NCBI RefSeq assembly: GCF_007859325.1
Contig: NZ_VOHK01000004.1
Location: 62,001-126,000, forward strand
Direction of reading: 5' to 3'
DNA length: 64,000 nt
Origin: Luteimonas marina
GTDB lineage: Bacteria; Pseudomonadota; Gammaproteobacteria; Xanthomonadales; Xanthomonadaceae
Made by a program: the position numbers and the translations under genes. The notes under the pieces were generated by a model, which was not told the DNA's origin, did not search any database, and saw nothing but the letters and a program-made list of their open reading frames with translations. Shown here in pieces: positions 10,161 to 20,883 of the stretch. Position 1 is the stretch's first letter. Each line of letters begins with the position of its first letter.

Positions 10161-10625
10161 ATGAACCGCCCCTACGACCCCGACCCGCACGCGCATCCCG
10201 GCCTGCACGTCGTCGCGCTGGTGGAAGGTGCGAAGGGACTGCTGGCGCTGCTCGGCGCCAGCGGGCTGGAGCTCATCGGTCCGGCCTCGCTGCGGCACTG
10301 GGTCGAGCTGCTGATCGCGCGTTTCCAGTTCGACCCGGACCGCGGCGCGTTCGCCTGGCTGCAGCAGTCGATCAATCCCGAATCGGTGCATTTCGCGGCC
10401 GCGGCCATCGCCGCCTACGGCCTGCTGCACCTGGTCGAAGCCTGGGGCCTGTGGCGCGCCCGTGCCTGGGCATCGTGGCTGGGCTGCATCACCGCCACGC
10501 TCTACGTCCCGTTCGAGATCCAGGCGCTCGTCCGGCACCCGGGCTGGCTCGAGCTTGCGGTCCTGTCGATCAACCTCGTCGTGGTCTGGGTGCTCGCGCG
10601 CGACCTGTTCCGGCGCAGGCGTTGA
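10161..10625 (+). CDS. DUF2127 family integral membrane protein
   Basis: 154 residues with about four hydrophobic segments (roughly 15-35, 75-95, 103-122 and 128-146). The pattern HVVALVEGAKGLLAL, then LWRARAWASW, then LYVPFEIQALVRH fits the DUF2127 family of small inner-membrane proteins. Their function is unknown. It is convergent with the DAHP synthase gene, with 51 bp between stops. Confidence 0.75.
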   Translation: MNRPYDPDPHAHPGLHVVALVEGAKGLLALLGASGLELIGPASLRHWVELLIARFQFDPDRGAFAWLQQSINPESVHFAAAAIAAYGLLHLVEAWGLWRARAWASWLGCITATLYVPFEIQALVRHPGWLELAVLSINLVVVWVLARDLFRRRR

Positions 10626-10676
10626 AGACCAGCGGTCGCGCGTTCGGACCGGGACCGCCCGCGGGCGGTCGGGTGC

Positions 10677-12071
10677 TCAGGCGCTGACCGGCGGATTGAG
10701 CTGCGCGTGCTTGCGCACGATCAGCATCGCGGTCTCCAGCGCCTGCTCGTAGTTCAGGCGCGGATCGACGGTCGAGCGGTAGGCGCGTTCGAGATCCACC
10801 TCGGTCAGGTCGCGGGCGCCACCGGTGCATTCGGTGACGTCTTCGCCGGTCAACTCCAGGTGCACGCCGCCCAGGCGCGTGCCGGCCGCGGCGTGGATGT
10901 CGAACGACTGCTCGATCTCGCTGCGGATGTTGTCGAAGCGACGCGTCTTGTAGCCGTTGCTGGTCGACTCGGTGTTGCCGTGCATGGCATCGCAGATCCA
11001 CAGCACGCGGCGGCCCTCGCGCTTGACCGCGTCGAGCAGCGCCGGCAGCTTGTCCGCCACCTGCGCCGCGCCCATGCGGTGGATCAGCCCGAGCCGGCCG
11101 GGCTCGTCGTCCGGGTTCAGCAGGTCGATCAGCCTGAGCAACTGGTCCGGCGTCACCGACGGACCGACCTTCACCGCGATCGGGTTGCGGATGCCGCGGA
11201 AGTATTCCGCGTGCGCGCCGTCGAGCGCGGCGGTACGCATGCCCACCCAGGGGAAGTGGGTGCTGAGGTTGAACCAACCCCACTGCCGCGGCACCTGCCG
11301 GGTCTGCGCTTCCTCGTAGGGCAGCAGCAGCGCTTCGTGCGAAGTGTAGAAATCGACGCGCTTGAGGTCGTGGATCTGCGTGCCGACCAGGGTCTCCATG
11401 AAGCGCACCGCATCGCCGATGCCGGCGACCATCTTCTGGTAGTCGCCCGCCAGCGGCGACTGCTTCACCCAGCCCAGGCCCCAGTACTCGGGATGATGCA
11501 GATCGGCGAAACCGCCGTCGATCAGCGAGCGCACGAAGTTCATCGTCATCGCCGAGCGCGCGTAGGCCTTGACCATGCGCCGCGGATCCGGGACCCGCGC
11601 CTGCGCGGTGAACTCCGGCCGGTTGACGATGTCGCCGCGGTAGCTGGGCAGCGACACCTCGCCGCGCGTTTCCATGTCGGCCGAACGCGGCTTGGCGTAC
11701 TGGCCGGCGAAGCGGCCCACGCGCACCACCGGCAGCTTCATCCCGTGCACCAGCACCAGGCTCATCTGCAGCAGCACCTTGAGCCGGTTGGAGATGATGT
11801 CCGAGGTGCATTCGGCGAAGGTCTCGGCGCAGTCGCCACCCTGCAGCAGGAAGCGCTTGCCCTCCTGGGCCTCGGCCAGCTGCTGCTTGAGCGCGAGGAT
11901 CTCCCACGAGGTCACCAGCGGCGGCAGGCCGCGCAGTTCCTCCTGCACCTCGGCCAGCGCGTCCGCGTCCGGATAGACGGGCATCTGCAGCGCCGGGCGC
12001 GAGCGCCAGCTGCCGGGATGCCATTCTGACGGAAGATTGACGGGCTGGAGGTTGCGGTCGGGCCTGTTCAT
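10677..12071 (-). CDS. aroG: 3-deoxy-7-phosphoheptulonate synthase, class II
   Basis: A 464-residue enzyme that condenses phosphoenolpyruvate and erythrose-4-phosphate in the first step of the shikimate pathway. It belongs to the class II (plant/Mycobacterium-like) family: LLQGGDCAETF, RVGRFAGQYAKPRS, and the late GGVHLELTGEDVTEC with the metal-binding Glu. It is unrelated in sequence to E. coli AroFGH. ATG 12071 is chosen over 12143 because MNRPDRNLQPVN is the family-like start. The feedback specificity of this isozyme cannot be read from sequence. Confidence 0.92.
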   Translation of the reverse strand: MNRPDRNLQPVNLPSEWHPGSWRSRPALQMPVYPDADALAEVQEELRGLPPLVTSWEILALKQQLAEAQEGKRFLLQGGDCAETFAECTSDIISNRLKVLLQMSLVLVHGMKLPVVRVGRFAGQYAKPRSADMETRGEVSLPSYRGDIVNRPEFTAQARVPDPRRMVKAYARSAMTMNFVRSLIDGGFADLHHPEYWGLGWVKQSPLAGDYQKMVAGIGDAVRFMETLVGTQIHDLKRVDFYTSHEALLLPYEEAQTRQVPRQWGWFNLSTHFPWVGMRTAALDGAHAEYFRGIRNPIAVKVGPSVTPDQLLRLIDLLNPDDEPGRLGLIHRMGAAQVADKLPALLDAVKREGRRVLWICDAMHGNTESTSNGYKTRRFDNIRSEIEQSFDIHAAAGTRLGGVHLELTGEDVTECTGGARDLTEVDLERAYRSTVDPRLNYEQALETAMLIVRKHAQLNPPVSA

Positions 12072-12153
12072 GGTGCGTACTCGGGTGGATCGTGGATGGT
12101 GCGCCGGTTGCTGCGCTGCGTCAATTTCAGCTGCAACCGACACTCCGGTGCAT

Positions 12154-12651
12154 TCAGCGCCTGCGAAACGCCGCGAACAGCGCCCATGCAGCCAGCAGCA
12201 CGAACCAGATCAGGCTCCACCACGGCATCGACAGGCCGAGGAAGGTCCAGTCGACCGCGCCGCAGTCGCCGGTCCCGGTCAGCACCTGCTTGATGAGGCT
12301 GGGCGTGTCCATGGTCTCGCGCATGAAGGCGAACGGCGCGCCGCAGGCGGGGATCTCCGGCGGGAACAGCTGCATCCACACGTGCCGCCCGGCCACGCCG
12401 ATGCCCACGGCCGCGGCGACGAAGGCCAGCACGCCCCAGCCGCGACGCCCGCCCGCGCCCCTGGGCGCATGCAGGCCGGCCAGCAGCAGCACGACGCCCA
12501 GCGCGGCGAAGGCGATGCGCTGGAAGATGCACAGCGGGCACGGCTGCAGGCCCCAGGCCAGCTGGCTGTAGATCGCGAAGCCGATCAGCGCGAAGCAGAT
12601 CGCGGCGGCGGACAGCATCTGCGAGCGGAAGGACCAGCGGAAAGGGTTCAT
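12154..12651 (-). CDS. dsbB: Disulfide bond formation protein B
   Basis: A 165-residue inner-membrane quinone reductase that reoxidises periplasmic DsbA. Four membrane helices are evident. The first periplasmic loop has CPLC (38-41) and the second has the Cys103/Cys130 pair, so all four catalytic cysteines are present. It stands alone, 82 bp upstream of the DAHP synthase gene. A palindromic repeat separates it from rplQ. Confidence 0.92.
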   Translation of the reverse strand: MNPFRWSFRSQMLSAAAICFALIGFAIYSQLAWGLQPCPLCIFQRIAFAALGVVLLLAGLHAPRGAGGRRGWGVLAFVAAAVGIGVAGRHVWMQLFPPEIPACGAPFAFMRETMDTPSLIKQVLTGTGDCGAVDWTFLGLSMPWWSLIWFVLLAAWALFAAFRRR

Positions 12652-12786
12652 GGACGCCTGCAGCGAAGGACCGGACTGCCATTATCGCCGCTGCCCGCGG
12701 CGTACGCACGGCGCAGGTCGCCGTGGCATTCACCGTTCGTCGCGGCCCCAGGCGACCAGACCAACAAACGGCTCATGCAACGCCAC

Positions 12787-12860
12787 CGTCATCCCCGCGA
12801 AGGCGGGGATCCAGCGTCTTCCCGCAAAGACACTGGATCCCCGCCTTCGCGGGGATGACG
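12787..12860. repeat. Palindromic repeat family B, copy 1
   Basis: CGTCATCCCCGCGAAGGCGG and its inverted partner CCGCCTTCGCGGGGATGACG flank a 30-nt spacer. Related copies are at 19692, 27928, 41550, 45691 and 59840. The 300-bp gap between dsbB and rplQ holds this element and the rplQ terminator, and no gene. Confidence 0.85.
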
Positions 12861-12898
12861 ATTCTGCTGGACTGCCGGAGCCCCCGCCCCCGAAAGCA

Positions 12899-12926
12899 GA
12901 AACCCCGGCCTGGGCCGGGGTTTCCT
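12899..12926 (-). terminator. Intrinsic terminator of the ribosomal protein superoperon
   Basis: On the minus strand, AAACCCCGGCC and GGCCGGGGTTT form an 11-bp stem with a short loop, followed by a T-rich tail (TTTCTGCTTT). It starts 26 bp after the rplQ stop and marks the end of the long minus-strand block. Confidence 0.8.
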
Positions 12927-12951
12927 GCATCTGCACCGGAACGGGACCGGC

Positions 12952-13326
12952 TTACTCGGCGTCGGCCTGCGGGCGGTCGACCAGCTCGACATACGCCATC
13001 GGCGCATTGTCGCCGGCGCGGAAGCCGCACTTGAGGATGCGCAGGTAGCCGCCCGGGCGGTTGGCGTAGCGCGGACCGAGCGTGGTGAACAGGTTGCCCA
13101 CCGCTTCCTTGTCGCGCAGGCGCGAGAACGCGAGGCGGCGGTTGGCGACGCCGTCGGTCTTGGCCAGCGTGATCAGCGGCTCGGCGACGCGGCGCAATTC
13201 CTTGGCCTTGGGCAGGGTGGTCTTGATCAGCTCGTGCTTGAACAGCGAGGCCGCCATGTTGCTGAACATCGCCTGGCGGTGGGCGCTGGTACGGCCGAAC
13301 TTGCGGCCGGCTTTCTGGTGGCGCAT
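12952..13326 (-). CDS. rplQ: 50S ribosomal protein L17
   Basis: A 124-residue L17 starting [20 protein letters not shown], near the polypeptide exit tunnel of the 50S subunit. Length and sequence are complete. It is the last gene of the alpha operon but is separated from rpoA by 270 bp instead of the usual few tens, because of an inserted palindromic element (13427-13599). Confidence 0.95.
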   Translation of the reverse strand: MRHQKAGRKFGRTSAHRQAMFSNMAASLFKHELIKTTLPKAKELRRVAEPLITLAKTDGVANRRLAFSRLRDKEAVGNLFTTLGPRYANRPGGYLRILKCGFRAGDNAPMAYVELVDRPQADAE

Positions 13327-13489
13327 GGTCGTGGATCCTTATCGAATGAAGTTTGAAACCGTGGACGTCGTTGGCGCCATCTTGGCGTTGTAGATTGGAC
13401 TGCGGGTGGTCCTGGCCGGCATCCCTTGCCGGATGTGCCGCGAACTTCGGTTCGTCGGCGGTGGTGTTGCGGTGACTACGGTGGAGCTA

Positions 13490-13592
13490 ACGCTGCCATC
13501 CATGGCGGGACTGACCGGGCTTCGGAACGCCCGGCCCAGCCATCCATGGCCGGGCGTTCGGCAGCGCGCGAGCCAATGGCTCGCAAGCGCGC
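13490..13592. repeat. Palindromic insertion between rpoA and rplQ (family F, CCATGG type)
   Basis: Contains GCCATCCATGGC, GGGCTTCGG, CCCGGCCC and GCCATCCATGGCCGGGCG, with a second hairpin GCGCGCGAGCC/GGCTCGCAAGCGCGC. The same order of motifs recurs at 16517-16595 between rpsM and secY. It has no reading frame and would fold into strong hairpins in the mRNA. Confidence 0.65.
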
Positions 13593-13596
13593 TGCC

Positions 13597-14595
13597 TCAC
13601 CCCAGCATGCCGTGCTGCGAAACGCCGGCCGGCGGCCAGTTTTCCAGCTTCATGCCCAGCGAAAGGCCGCGCTGCGCGAGCACTTCCTTGATCTCGGTGA
13701 GCGACTTCTTGCCGAGGTTCGGGGTCTTGAGCAGCTCGACTTCGGTCTTCTGGATCAGGTCGCCGATGTAGTAGATGCTCTCGGCCTTGAGGCAGTTGGC
13801 CGAACGCACGGTCAGCTCGAGGTCGTCGATCGGGCGCAGCAGGATCGGGTCGACGCCCGGGGTCTGCACCTTCTGGCCGCCGCGGTCGCGGTGGGTGAAG
13901 TCGCCGAACACCGACAGCTGGTCGGTGAGGATGTCGGCGGCGGTGCGCACGGCTTCCTCGGCGTCGATCGTGCCGTTGGTCTCGATGTCGAGCACCAGCT
14001 TGTCGAGGTCGGTGCGCTGTTCGACGCGCGCGGCCTCGACTTCATAGGCCACGCGGCGGACCGGCGAGAACGACGCGTCCAGCATCAGGCGGCCGATGGC
14101 GCGGGTTTCCTCGTCCGGGCGACGACGGGCAGCGGCCGGCTGGTAGCCGAAGCCGCGCTCGATCTTCAGGCGCACGTTGAGCGGCGTGTCCTTGGTCAGG
14201 TGCGCGATCACGTGGTCGGGGTTGAGGATCTCGACGTTGTGGTCGGTCTTGATGTCGGCGGCGGTGACGACGCCGGGGCCGGACTTGCTCAGGGTGAGCG
14301 TGGAGCTGTCGCCGGTGCCCATGCGGATGGCGACGTCCTTGAGGTTGAGCAGGACTTCGAGCACGTCCTCCTGCAGGCCTTCGATCGTGCTGTACTCGTG
14401 CAGCACGCCGTCGATCTCGACCTCGGTGATCGCGAAGCCGGGGATCGAGGACAGCAGCACGCGGCGCAGCGCGTTGCCGAGCGTGTGGCCGTAGCCGCGC
14501 TCGAGCGGCTCGATCACGACCTTCGCGCGGTTGCCGGCGAGGCGTTCGATCTGGGGACCACGGGGGCGCAGGACCTGGTTGGCGGTAACTGTCAT
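13597..14595 (-). CDS. rpoA: RNA polymerase alpha subunit
   Basis: A 332-residue alpha subunit. The N-terminal dimerisation domain (about 1-235) includes [20 protein letters not shown], and the C-terminal domain (about 245-325) has the helix-hairpin-helix segment [13 protein letters not shown] used to contact UP elements and activators. Length matches the proteobacterial norm. It lies in the alpha operon after rpsD, with an enlarged 148-bp spacer containing two GC hairpins (around 14660-14700). Confidence 0.96.
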   Translation of the reverse strand: MTVTANQVLRPRGPQIERLAGNRAKVVIEPLERGYGHTLGNALRRVLLSSIPGFAITEVEIDGVLHEYSTIEGLQEDVLEVLLNLKDVAIRMGTGDSSTLTLSKSGPGVVTAADIKTDHNVEILNPDHVIAHLTKDTPLNVRLKIERGFGYQPAAARRRPDEETRAIGRLMLDASFSPVRRVAYEVEAARVEQRTDLDKLVLDIETNGTIDAEEAVRTAADILTDQLSVFGDFTHRDRGGQKVQTPGVDPILLRPIDDLELTVRSANCLKAESIYYIGDLIQKTEVELLKTPNLGKKSLTEIKEVLAQRGLSLGMKLENWPPAGVSQHGMLG

Positions 14596-14743
14596 ATTCG
14601 TAGCGTCTCCTGCAGTGCCATCGCATCCGTCGATGCGGCGGCTCCGGGCGTTTGGAGCCCCTTGCTGCCAAGGGGTGGTCCGTGCGGCGCACGGACCGGG
14701 GGGATGGTGTTGCTGGTGCCGCGGGACGACCCGCCGCCAGTCC

Positions 14744-15379
<636 letters not shown>

Positions 15380-15393
15380 TTCTTATCGCCCCC

Positions 15394-15786
15394 TTAGACG
15401 CGACGCTTCTTCGGCGGACGGCACCCGTTGTGCGGGATCGGCGTCACGTCGATGATGTTGGTGATCTTGTAGCCCACGTTGTTCAGCGAACGCACGGCCG
15501 ACTCACGGCCCGGACCCGGACCCTTGATGCGCACTTCCAGCGACTTCACGCCGTAGTCGAGCGCGTCCTTGCCCGCCTTCTCGGCGGCGACCTGGGCGGC
15601 GAACGGGGTCGACTTGCGCGAACCGCGGAAACCCGCGCCGCCCGAGGTCGCCCACGACAGCGCGTTGCCCTGGCGGTCGGTGATCGTGATGATGGTGTTG
15701 TTGAACGAAGCGTGGACGTGCGCGATGCCGTCGGTGACGACGCGCTTGATCTTCTTCTTCTGCTTGGCAGCTGCCGGCTTGGCCAT
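15394..15786 (-). CDS. rpsK: 30S ribosomal protein S11
   Basis: A 130-residue S11 of the 30S platform, with a basic N-terminus ([13 protein letters not shown]), the core [20 protein letters not shown], and the C-terminal [14 protein letters not shown]. It sits 14 bp upstream of rpsD and 15 bp downstream of rpsM in the alpha operon. Confidence 0.96.
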   Translation of the reverse strand: MAKPAAAKQKKKIKRVVTDGIAHVHASFNNTIITITDRQGNALSWATSGGAGFRGSRKSTPFAAQVAAEKAGKDALDYGVKSLEVRIKGPGPGRESAVRSLNNVGYKITNIIDVTPIPHNGCRPPKKRRV

Positions 15787-15801
15787 GTCGGATGTCCTCG
15801 A

Positions 15802-16158
15802 TTACTTCTTGATGGCCTTGCGCGGACCCTTGCGGGTACGGGCATTGGTCCGGGTGCGCTGGCCGCGCAGCGGCAGGCCGCGGCGATGGCGCAGGCCGCG
15901 GTAGCAGGCCAGGTCCATCAGGCGCTTGATGGCGATGCCGACCTCGCGGCGCAGGTCGCCCTCGACCACGAACTTGCCGACCTCGGCGCGCAGGCGCTCG
16001 ACTTCCGGCTCGGACAGGTCGCGGATCCTGGTGGCCGACGACACGCCGGCCGCCTCGCAGACCTGCTTGGAACGGGTACGGCCGATGCCGTAGATGCTTT
16101 GCAGCCCGACCCAGACGTGCTTCTGGGCAGGCAGGTTGACGCCTGCAATACGCGCCAT
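15802..16158 (-). CDS. rpsM: 30S ribosomal protein S13
   Basis: A 118-residue S13, head of the 30S subunit and contact of the B1 inter-subunit bridges. It starts [20 protein letters not shown] and ends with the basic tail [16 protein letters not shown]. The start is fixed by this conserved N-terminus; the same frame stays open upstream to 16572 without protein-like content. It would be first in the alpha operon. A 451-bp gap separates it from secY, where rpmJ usually lies. Confidence 0.95.
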   Translation of the reverse strand: MARIAGVNLPAQKHVWVGLQSIYGIGRTRSKQVCEAAGVSSATRIRDLSEPEVERLRAEVGKFVVEGDLRREVGIAIKRLMDLACYRGLRHRRGLPLRGQRTRTNARTRKGPRKAIKK

Positions 16159-16218
16159 GCGCGGATCTCCAACTGGTTGGTCGTCCGGAACGGGTAATTC
16201 CGGCAGAGTGAACAAGAA

Positions 16219-16224
16219 ATTGTA
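16219..16224 (-). promoter_or_regulatory. Possible -10 element of an alpha-operon promoter
   Basis: On the minus strand the sequence TGTTACAATTT, about 65 bp upstream of rpsM, resembles a -10 box (TACAAT). The -35 region is poor (TTCCAA). It is offered only because the 451-bp rpsM-secY gap makes a separate promoter plausible. Confidence 0.25.
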
Positions 16225-16516
16225 ACAGGGTCCCGGGTTGCTTGGAAGCCGGCGGCGCCAAGCGCCGTCGACCCGGCATGGGGAGTGTGCCCATGCTCCG
16301 GCGACGGATCCCGGCTGGCCGGACGGGGCCTCCCCCACCCGGCCCCGCGCACTACTCTGGTGCGCGAACTGGCCCGGATCCACCCCCGCGCGGGACTGCC
16401 GCAGGGGTCGCCCATCGTGCCGGGGGAGGCTGGGCTCCGCGCCGGCGTGAATTCTGTTTGGCCGTCCTGGCCTGGTGCCGGAGAGGCGCAAACGCGCCGC
16501 TTCGGCTGTGGACGCC

Positions 16517-16610
16517 GTTGCCGTCCATGGCGTCGCCATGTCGGCTTCGGGTCGCCCGGCCCGACCATCCATGGTCGGGCGCTCCGCGAGGACAGCGCGA
16601 CATGTCGCGC
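16517..16610. repeat. Palindromic insertion between rpsM and secY (family F, CCATGG type)
   Basis: The motif order GCCGTCCATGGC, GGCTTCGGG, CCCGGCCC, ACCATCCATGGTCGGGCG parallels the element at 13490-13592. It ends with the hairpin GAGGACAGCGCGACATGTCG...GCGCGTCCTC touching the secY stop. The rest of 16159-16609 holds further GC hairpins and no reading frame resembling ribosomal protein L36. Confidence 0.65.
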
Positions 16611-17956
16611 TAGCGCGTCCTCGCTCCGCCCTTCAAATTCGCCTTCTTTAGCAGGCTTTCGTACTGGTGCGACATCAGGTGGGCCTGGATCTGGGCGATG
16701 AAGTCCATCACCACGACCACCACGATCAGCAGCGAGGTGCCGCCAAAGTAGAACGAGGCGCCGAGCTCCCCGCGCATGAACTCCGGCAGCAGGCAGACGA
16801 TCACCAGGTAGGCGGCGCCGGCGGCGGTGAGCCGCGTCAGCACGCCGTCGATGTAATCGCCGGTGGCCTTGCCCGGGCGGATGCCGGGGATCAGCGCGCC
16901 GGACTTCTTCAGGTTGTCCGCGGTTTCCTGCGAGTTGAACACCAGCGCGGTGTAGAAGAACGCGAAGCCTGCGATCAGGCCCGCATACAGCAGGATGTAC
17001 AGCGGCTCCCCGGGCGAGAGCGCCTGCGCCACCCGCTGCAGCCATGGCGCCGAGCCGGCCTGGCCGAACCAGGTGGTCGCCGTGGCCGGGAACATGATGA
17101 TCGACGAGGCGAAGATCGCCGGGATCACGCCCGACATGTTGAGCTTCAGCGGCAGGAACGAGGTCTGGTTCATGTACGCGTTGCGGCCACCCTGGCGGCG
17201 CGCGTAGTTCACCGTGATCCGACGCTGGCCGCGCTCGACGAACACCACGAAGTAGGTGAACGCGACCACGATTAGCGCGATCATGATCACCGCGATCGGG
17301 CTCATGTCGCCGTTGCGCGCGGCCTCGATGGTGCTGATGACCGCACCCGGCAGGCCGGCGACGATGCCAGCGAAGATGATCAGCGACACGCCGTTGCCGA
17401 TGCCGCGCTCGGTGACCTGCTCGCCCAGCCAGACCAGGAACATGGTGCCCGCGGTCAGCGCGACGATCGCGGTCAGCACGAAGCCCGGGCCCGGCGCGTA
17501 GACCACCGGGATGCCGGTGCCCGCGCCCTGGCTCTGCAGCGCGATCGCGATGCCGGCCGACTGGAAGATCGCCAGCGGGATCGCGCCGATGCGCGACCAC
17601 TGAGTGATCCTGCGCCGCCCCGACTCGCCTTCCTTCTGGATGGCCTTCAGGCTCGGCACGATCTGCACCATCAGCTGCATGACGATCGAGGCCGAGATGT
17701 ACGGGATCACGTTCAGCGCGAACAGGCTGAAGCGCTCGAGGGCGCCGCCCGAGAACATGTTGAACATGTCCACGATCGTGCCTTCCTGCCGCTCCATCAG
17801 CTGCAGCATCGCCTCCGGGTTCACGCCCGGCACCGGGATGTAGCAGCCGATGCGGTAGACGATCAGCGCGCCGAGCACGAACAGCAGGCGCTGGCGCAGT
17901 TCGGTGAACTTGCCCGCGCCCGCCAGACCCGACATTGCTCCCGCGCTTCGCGCCAT
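16610..17956 (-). CDS. secY: Preprotein translocase subunit SecY
   Basis: A 448-residue inner-membrane channel subunit of the Sec translocon, with about ten transmembrane helices. Family hallmarks include [15 protein letters not shown] near TM2, [21 protein letters not shown] near TM5, and the cytosolic loop [20 protein letters not shown]. It works with SecE, encoded at 45114-45494 here, and SecG. It starts 7 bp after rplO at the end of the spc operon. Confidence 0.96.
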   Translation of the reverse strand: MARSAGAMSGLAGAGKFTELRQRLLFVLGALIVYRIGCYIPVPGVNPEAMLQLMERQEGTIVDMFNMFSGGALERFSLFALNVIPYISASIVMQLMVQIVPSLKAIQKEGESGRRRITQWSRIGAIPLAIFQSAGIAIALQSQGAGTGIPVVYAPGPGFVLTAIVALTAGTMFLVWLGEQVTERGIGNGVSLIIFAGIVAGLPGAVISTIEAARNGDMSPIAVIMIALIVVAFTYFVVFVERGQRRITVNYARRQGGRNAYMNQTSFLPLKLNMSGVIPAIFASSIIMFPATATTWFGQAGSAPWLQRVAQALSPGEPLYILLYAGLIAGFAFFYTALVFNSQETADNLKKSGALIPGIRPGKATGDYIDGVLTRLTAAGAAYLVIVCLLPEFMRGELGASFYFGGTSLLIVVVVVMDFIAQIQAHLMSHQYESLLKKANLKGGARTR

Positions 17957-17963
17957 GCCGTGC

Positions 17964-18398
17964 TTACTCCTCGACCTTGCCGCCGGCGGCCTCGATCGCC
18001 GCGCGGGCGCCGGCCGTGGCCAGCAGGCCCTTCAGCACCAGCTTCTTCGAGACCTCGCCCTTCTTGACGATCTTGGCCTTCTTCGCCGTGCTCGGCACCA
18101 GCTTGGCGGCGCGCAGGGCGGCGAAATCGATCTCGCCGTCGAGCTTGTCGAGCTGGTACAGGAACACCTGCGCGGTGTCGGCCTTGAGCTTGGAACGGAA
18201 GCCGATCTTCGGCAGGCGCATGTGCATCGGCATCTGGCCGCCTTCGAAGCCGGCCTTGATCTTGCCCTTGCCGGCGCGCGCGAACGAACCCTTGTGGCCG
18301 CGGCCGGCGGTCTTGCCGAGGCCGGAACCGATGCCACGACCGACGCGGGTGCGCTCCTTGCGGGCGCCGTCGGCGGGCTTGAGCGTATTGAGCTTCAT
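17964..18398 (-). CDS. rplO: 50S ribosomal protein L15
   Basis: A 144-residue L15, a late 50S assembly protein. It starts [20 protein letters not shown] and has the glycine/arginine-rich N-terminal extension ([18 protein letters not shown]) that reaches into 23S rRNA. It lies 4 bp from rpmD and 7 bp from secY. Confidence 0.96.
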   Translation of the reverse strand: MKLNTLKPADGARKERTRVGRGIGSGLGKTAGRGHKGSFARAGKGKIKAGFEGGQMPMHMRLPKIGFRSKLKADTAQVFLYQLDKLDGEIDFAALRAAKLVPSTAKKAKIVKKGEVSKKLVLKGLLATAGARAAIEAAGGKVEE

Positions 18399-18402
18399 GT
18401 GA

Positions 18403-18600
18403 TTACTCCTCCACCCGGACCAGGTAGTGGACCTTGTTGATCAGGCCACGGACCTGCGGGCTGTCCTTCAGTTCGCGGACGTCGTTGAGCTTGTTCAGGC
18501 CGAGCGCGCGCACCGACAGGCGGTGCTTCGCCTGCGAGCCGCGCAGGCCCTTGACCAGGCGCACCTTGACGGTGCCGGTACCGGCTTCGTTCTTAGCCAT
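18403..18600 (-). CDS. rpmD: 50S ribosomal protein L30
   Basis: A 65-residue L30, a two-stranded small protein on the 23S rRNA surface. The motif [20 protein letters not shown] is typical. Its start overlaps the end of rpsE by 8 bp, which implies translational coupling. Confidence 0.94.
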   Translation of the reverse strand: MAKNEAGTGTVKVRLVKGLRGSQAKHRLSVRALGLNKLNDVRELKDSPQVRGLINKVHYLVRVEE

Positions 18601-19138
18601 TGAGGATGTCCTCCACCTTCTTGCCGCGCTTGGCCGCGATCTTGCCCGGCGAGTGCATCGACTCCAGGCCCTTGACCGTGGCGCGGACGAGGTTGATCGG
18701 GTTGCGCGAGCCGACGGCCTTGGCCAGCACGTCCTTCACGCCCACCGCCTCGAGCACGGCGCGCATCGCGCCGCCGGCAATCACGCCGGTACCTTCGGAG
18801 GCCGGCTGCATGAACACGCGCGCCGCACCGTGACCGGCCTTGACCGTGTGCCACAGCGTCGCGCCGTTCAAGTCGACGTTGCTCATGTTCTTGCGGGCGT
18901 ATTCCATCGACTTCTGGATCGCGACCGGCACTTCGCGCGCCTTGCCGTAGCCGAAGCCGACCTTGCCGGCGCCGTCGCCCACCACCGTCAGCGCGGTGAA
19001 GGTGAACTGGCGGCCGCCCTTGACGGTCTTGCTGACGCGATTCACCGCGACCAGCTTCTCGATCATGCCGTCGTCGATTTCTTCCCGGTCGCGATTGCGG
19101 TCGCGCCCGCGGGGTTCACGTTGTTCTGCCATTGCCAT
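18593..19138 (-). CDS. rpsE: 30S ribosomal protein S5
   Basis: A 181-residue S5 that contributes to decoding fidelity. The charged N-terminal tail ([18 protein letters not shown]) is followed by the double-stranded RNA-binding-like domain ([20 protein letters not shown]) and the C-terminal S5 domain with GIAGG-like [17 protein letters not shown]. Two adjacent ATG codons (19138, 19132) are possible starts. It overlaps rpmD and is preceded by a 161-bp gap with hairpins. Confidence 0.94.
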   Translation of the reverse strand: MAMAEQREPRGRDRNRDREEIDDGMIEKLVAVNRVSKTVKGGRQFTFTALTVVGDGAGKVGFGYGKAREVPVAIQKSMEYARKNMSNVDLNGATLWHTVKAGHGAARVFMQPASEGTGVIAGGAMRAVLEAVGVKDVLAKAVGSRNPINLVRATVKGLESMHSPGKIAAKRGKKVEDILNG

Positions 19139-19299
19139 GTCTCTTTCGTTGGAAGGGATTTGCGGCTTGGCCGCTTATGGTTGTGGTCTGGAGCGGTGGA
19201 CCGCGTTCGCGGGCAGAAGCCGCGGCGCGTCCGGTGCAGCCTGCACCGGCGGGTCGACATTGGAAACGGACATGGCGACCGCCATGCCGTTTTCAAGCA

Positions 19300-19653
19300 T
19301 CAGAACTGCAGGCCACCCTCGCGGGCGGCGTCGGCCAGCGCCTTGATGCGGCCGTGGAAGCGGTAGCCCGAACGGTCGAACGCCACCTTGTCGACGCCGG
19401 CGGCCTTGGCCTTCTCGGCGATCGCGCGACCGACCCTGGCGGCGGCCTCGGCGTTCTTGCCGCTCTTGAGGCCTTCGCGCACGTCGGCCTGGGTGGTGCT
19501 GGCCGCGGCCAGGACCTTCGAGCCGTCGGCGCTGAACACCTGGGCGTAGACATGCTGACCGGTGCGCAGCACCGACAGGCGCGGCACGCCGAGTTCGCGG
19601 ATGTGCGCACGGGTCGACTTGGCGCGGCGCAGGCGGGCGATTTTCTTGTCCAT
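19300..19653 (-). CDS. rplR: 50S ribosomal protein L18
   Basis: A 117-residue 5S rRNA-binding protein starting [20 protein letters not shown], with the conserved segment [25 protein letters not shown] at the C-terminus. ATG 19653 is selected by that conserved start; the upstream extension of the frame to 19719 is inside a family B repeat. Both its neighbours are separated by expanded spacers. Confidence 0.95.
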   Translation of the reverse strand: MDKKIARLRRAKSTRAHIRELGVPRLSVLRTGQHVYAQVFSADGSKVLAAASTTQADVREGLKSGKNAEAAARVGRAIAEKAKAAGVDKVAFDRSGYRFHGRIKALADAAREGGLQF

Positions 19654-19691
19654 GGTTCTGTTCTCTGTCGGAAGCGGATCGGCTATCGAAT

Positions 19692-19779
19692 CGTCATCCC
19701 GGCGAAAGCCGGGATCCATCTTGATTTTTCCCGTGAACCACGAAAGTCAAAATGGATTCCAGCTTGCGCTGGAATGACG
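19692..19779. repeat. Palindromic repeat family B, copy 2, inside the spc operon
   Basis: CGTCATCCCGGCGAAAGCCG at one end and CAGCTTGCGCTGGAATGACG at the other are diverged arms with GGGATCCA/TGGATTCC inside. It lies between rplF and rplR, ending 5 bp from the rplF stop codon, so it must be transcribed with the operon. Confidence 0.8.
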
Positions 19780-19784
19780 TCTGT

Positions 19785-20312
19785 TTAGGCCTTCTTGGCT
19801 TCCTTGCGGATGATGACTTCGTCGGAATACTTCACGCCCTTGCCCTTGTACGGCTCCGGCGGACGGAATCCACGGATCTTGGCGGCAACCTCGCCCACCA
19901 GCTGCTTGTCCGCGCCGGCGACGACGATCTCGGTCTGCGTCGGCGTGGTGATGGTGATGCCTTCCGGCGCCTTGAACACGACCGGGTGCGAGAAACCCAG
20001 CGACAGGTTCAGGTCCTTGCCCTGGGCGGCCGCGCGGTAACCGACGCCGACCAGCTCGAGCTTGCGCTCGAAGCCCTGCGAAACGCCGTGCACCATGTTG
20101 GCGACGATGGCGCGCAGCGTGCCGGTCAGCGCGATCTGCGACGGGTCGTTGGCCGAGAGCAGCGCGTTGCCGTCCTCGATCTTCAGTTCGATGGCGGCCG
20201 GCTTGACGATGTTCAGCGTGCCCTTCGGGCCCTTGACGCTGATCGACTCGGGCTGGGCGTTGACTTCGACGCCCTTGGGCAGGGCGATCGGCTTCTTGGC
20301 GATGCGGGACAT
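19785..20312 (-). CDS. rplF: 50S ribosomal protein L6
   Basis: A 175-residue L6 made of two similar domains, binding 23S rRNA near the sarcin-ricin loop. It starts [20 protein letters not shown], and the C-terminal signature [20 protein letters not shown] is complete. It lies 13 bp after rpsH. A family B repeat follows its stop. Confidence 0.96.
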   Translation of the reverse strand: MSRIAKKPIALPKGVEVNAQPESISVKGPKGTLNIVKPAAIELKIEDGNALLSANDPSQIALTGTLRAIVANMVHGVSQGFERKLELVGVGYRAAAQGKDLNLSLGFSHPVVFKAPEGITITTPTQTEIVVAGADKQLVGEVAAKIRGFRPPEPYKGKGVKYSDEVIIRKEAKKA

Positions 20313-20325
20313 GTGCGTTCCTCCC

Positions 20326-20721
20326 TTAGGCCACGAAGCACAGGACTTCGCCGCCGACGCCCTGCTGGCGCGCCTGCGTGTCGGTCATGATGCCCTTCGA
20401 GGTGGAGATGATGGCCACGCCGAGGCCACCCAGGACCTTGGGCAGCGCGTCCTTGCCGCGGTACTGGCGCAGGCCCGAGCGCGACACGCGCTTGAGGGTC
20501 TCGATCACCGGGCGGCCTTCGTAGTACTTGAGCTCGATCTCGAGCTCGGCCTTGGCGCCGTTCTCGGTCACGCGCAGCTCGCCGATGTAGCCCTCGTCCT
20601 TGAGGACGTTGGCGATGGCGACCTTGGTCTTGGACGACGGCATCTTCACCGACGGCTTGCCGACGGCGGCCGCATTGCGGATGCGGACCAGCATGTCGGC
20701 GATGGGATCAGTCATGCTCAT
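20326..20721 (-). CDS. rpsH: 30S ribosomal protein S8
   Basis: A 131-residue S8 that binds the central domain of 16S rRNA. It starts [17 protein letters not shown] and ends [16 protein letters not shown] lies 8 nt before ATG 20721; an ATG 6 bp downstream is an alternative. In E. coli S8 represses the spc operon at rplE; whether that site exists here was not resolved. The gap to rpsN is expanded to 162 bp. Confidence 0.95.
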   Translation of the reverse strand: MSMTDPIADMLVRIRNAAAVGKPSVKMPSSKTKVAIANVLKDEGYIGELRVTENGAKAELEIELKYYEGRPVIETLKRVSRSGLRQYRGKDALPKVLGGLGVAIISTSKGIMTDTQARQQGVGGEVLCFVA

Positions 20722-20883
20722 GGAGTGATTCCTGAATGAGTACCGATATCCGCGTTGTGCGAATTCGAGTTGTGGGAGCGCCGTCGCCGGCGCCTGTCGC
20801 GGCCGAAGGCCCGCATCGCTGCGGGCCCGTCGGTTGTCCTGCCGTGCAGGGCGGGAAGCCGCCCAGTATAGCAGGCTTGTGGC

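Noticed and set aside
12787-12860. Possible CRISPR repeat-spacer unit in the repeated CGTCATCCCCGCG blocks
   Set aside because: The repeats are inverted pairs, not regularly spaced direct repeats, and no cas genes are present.
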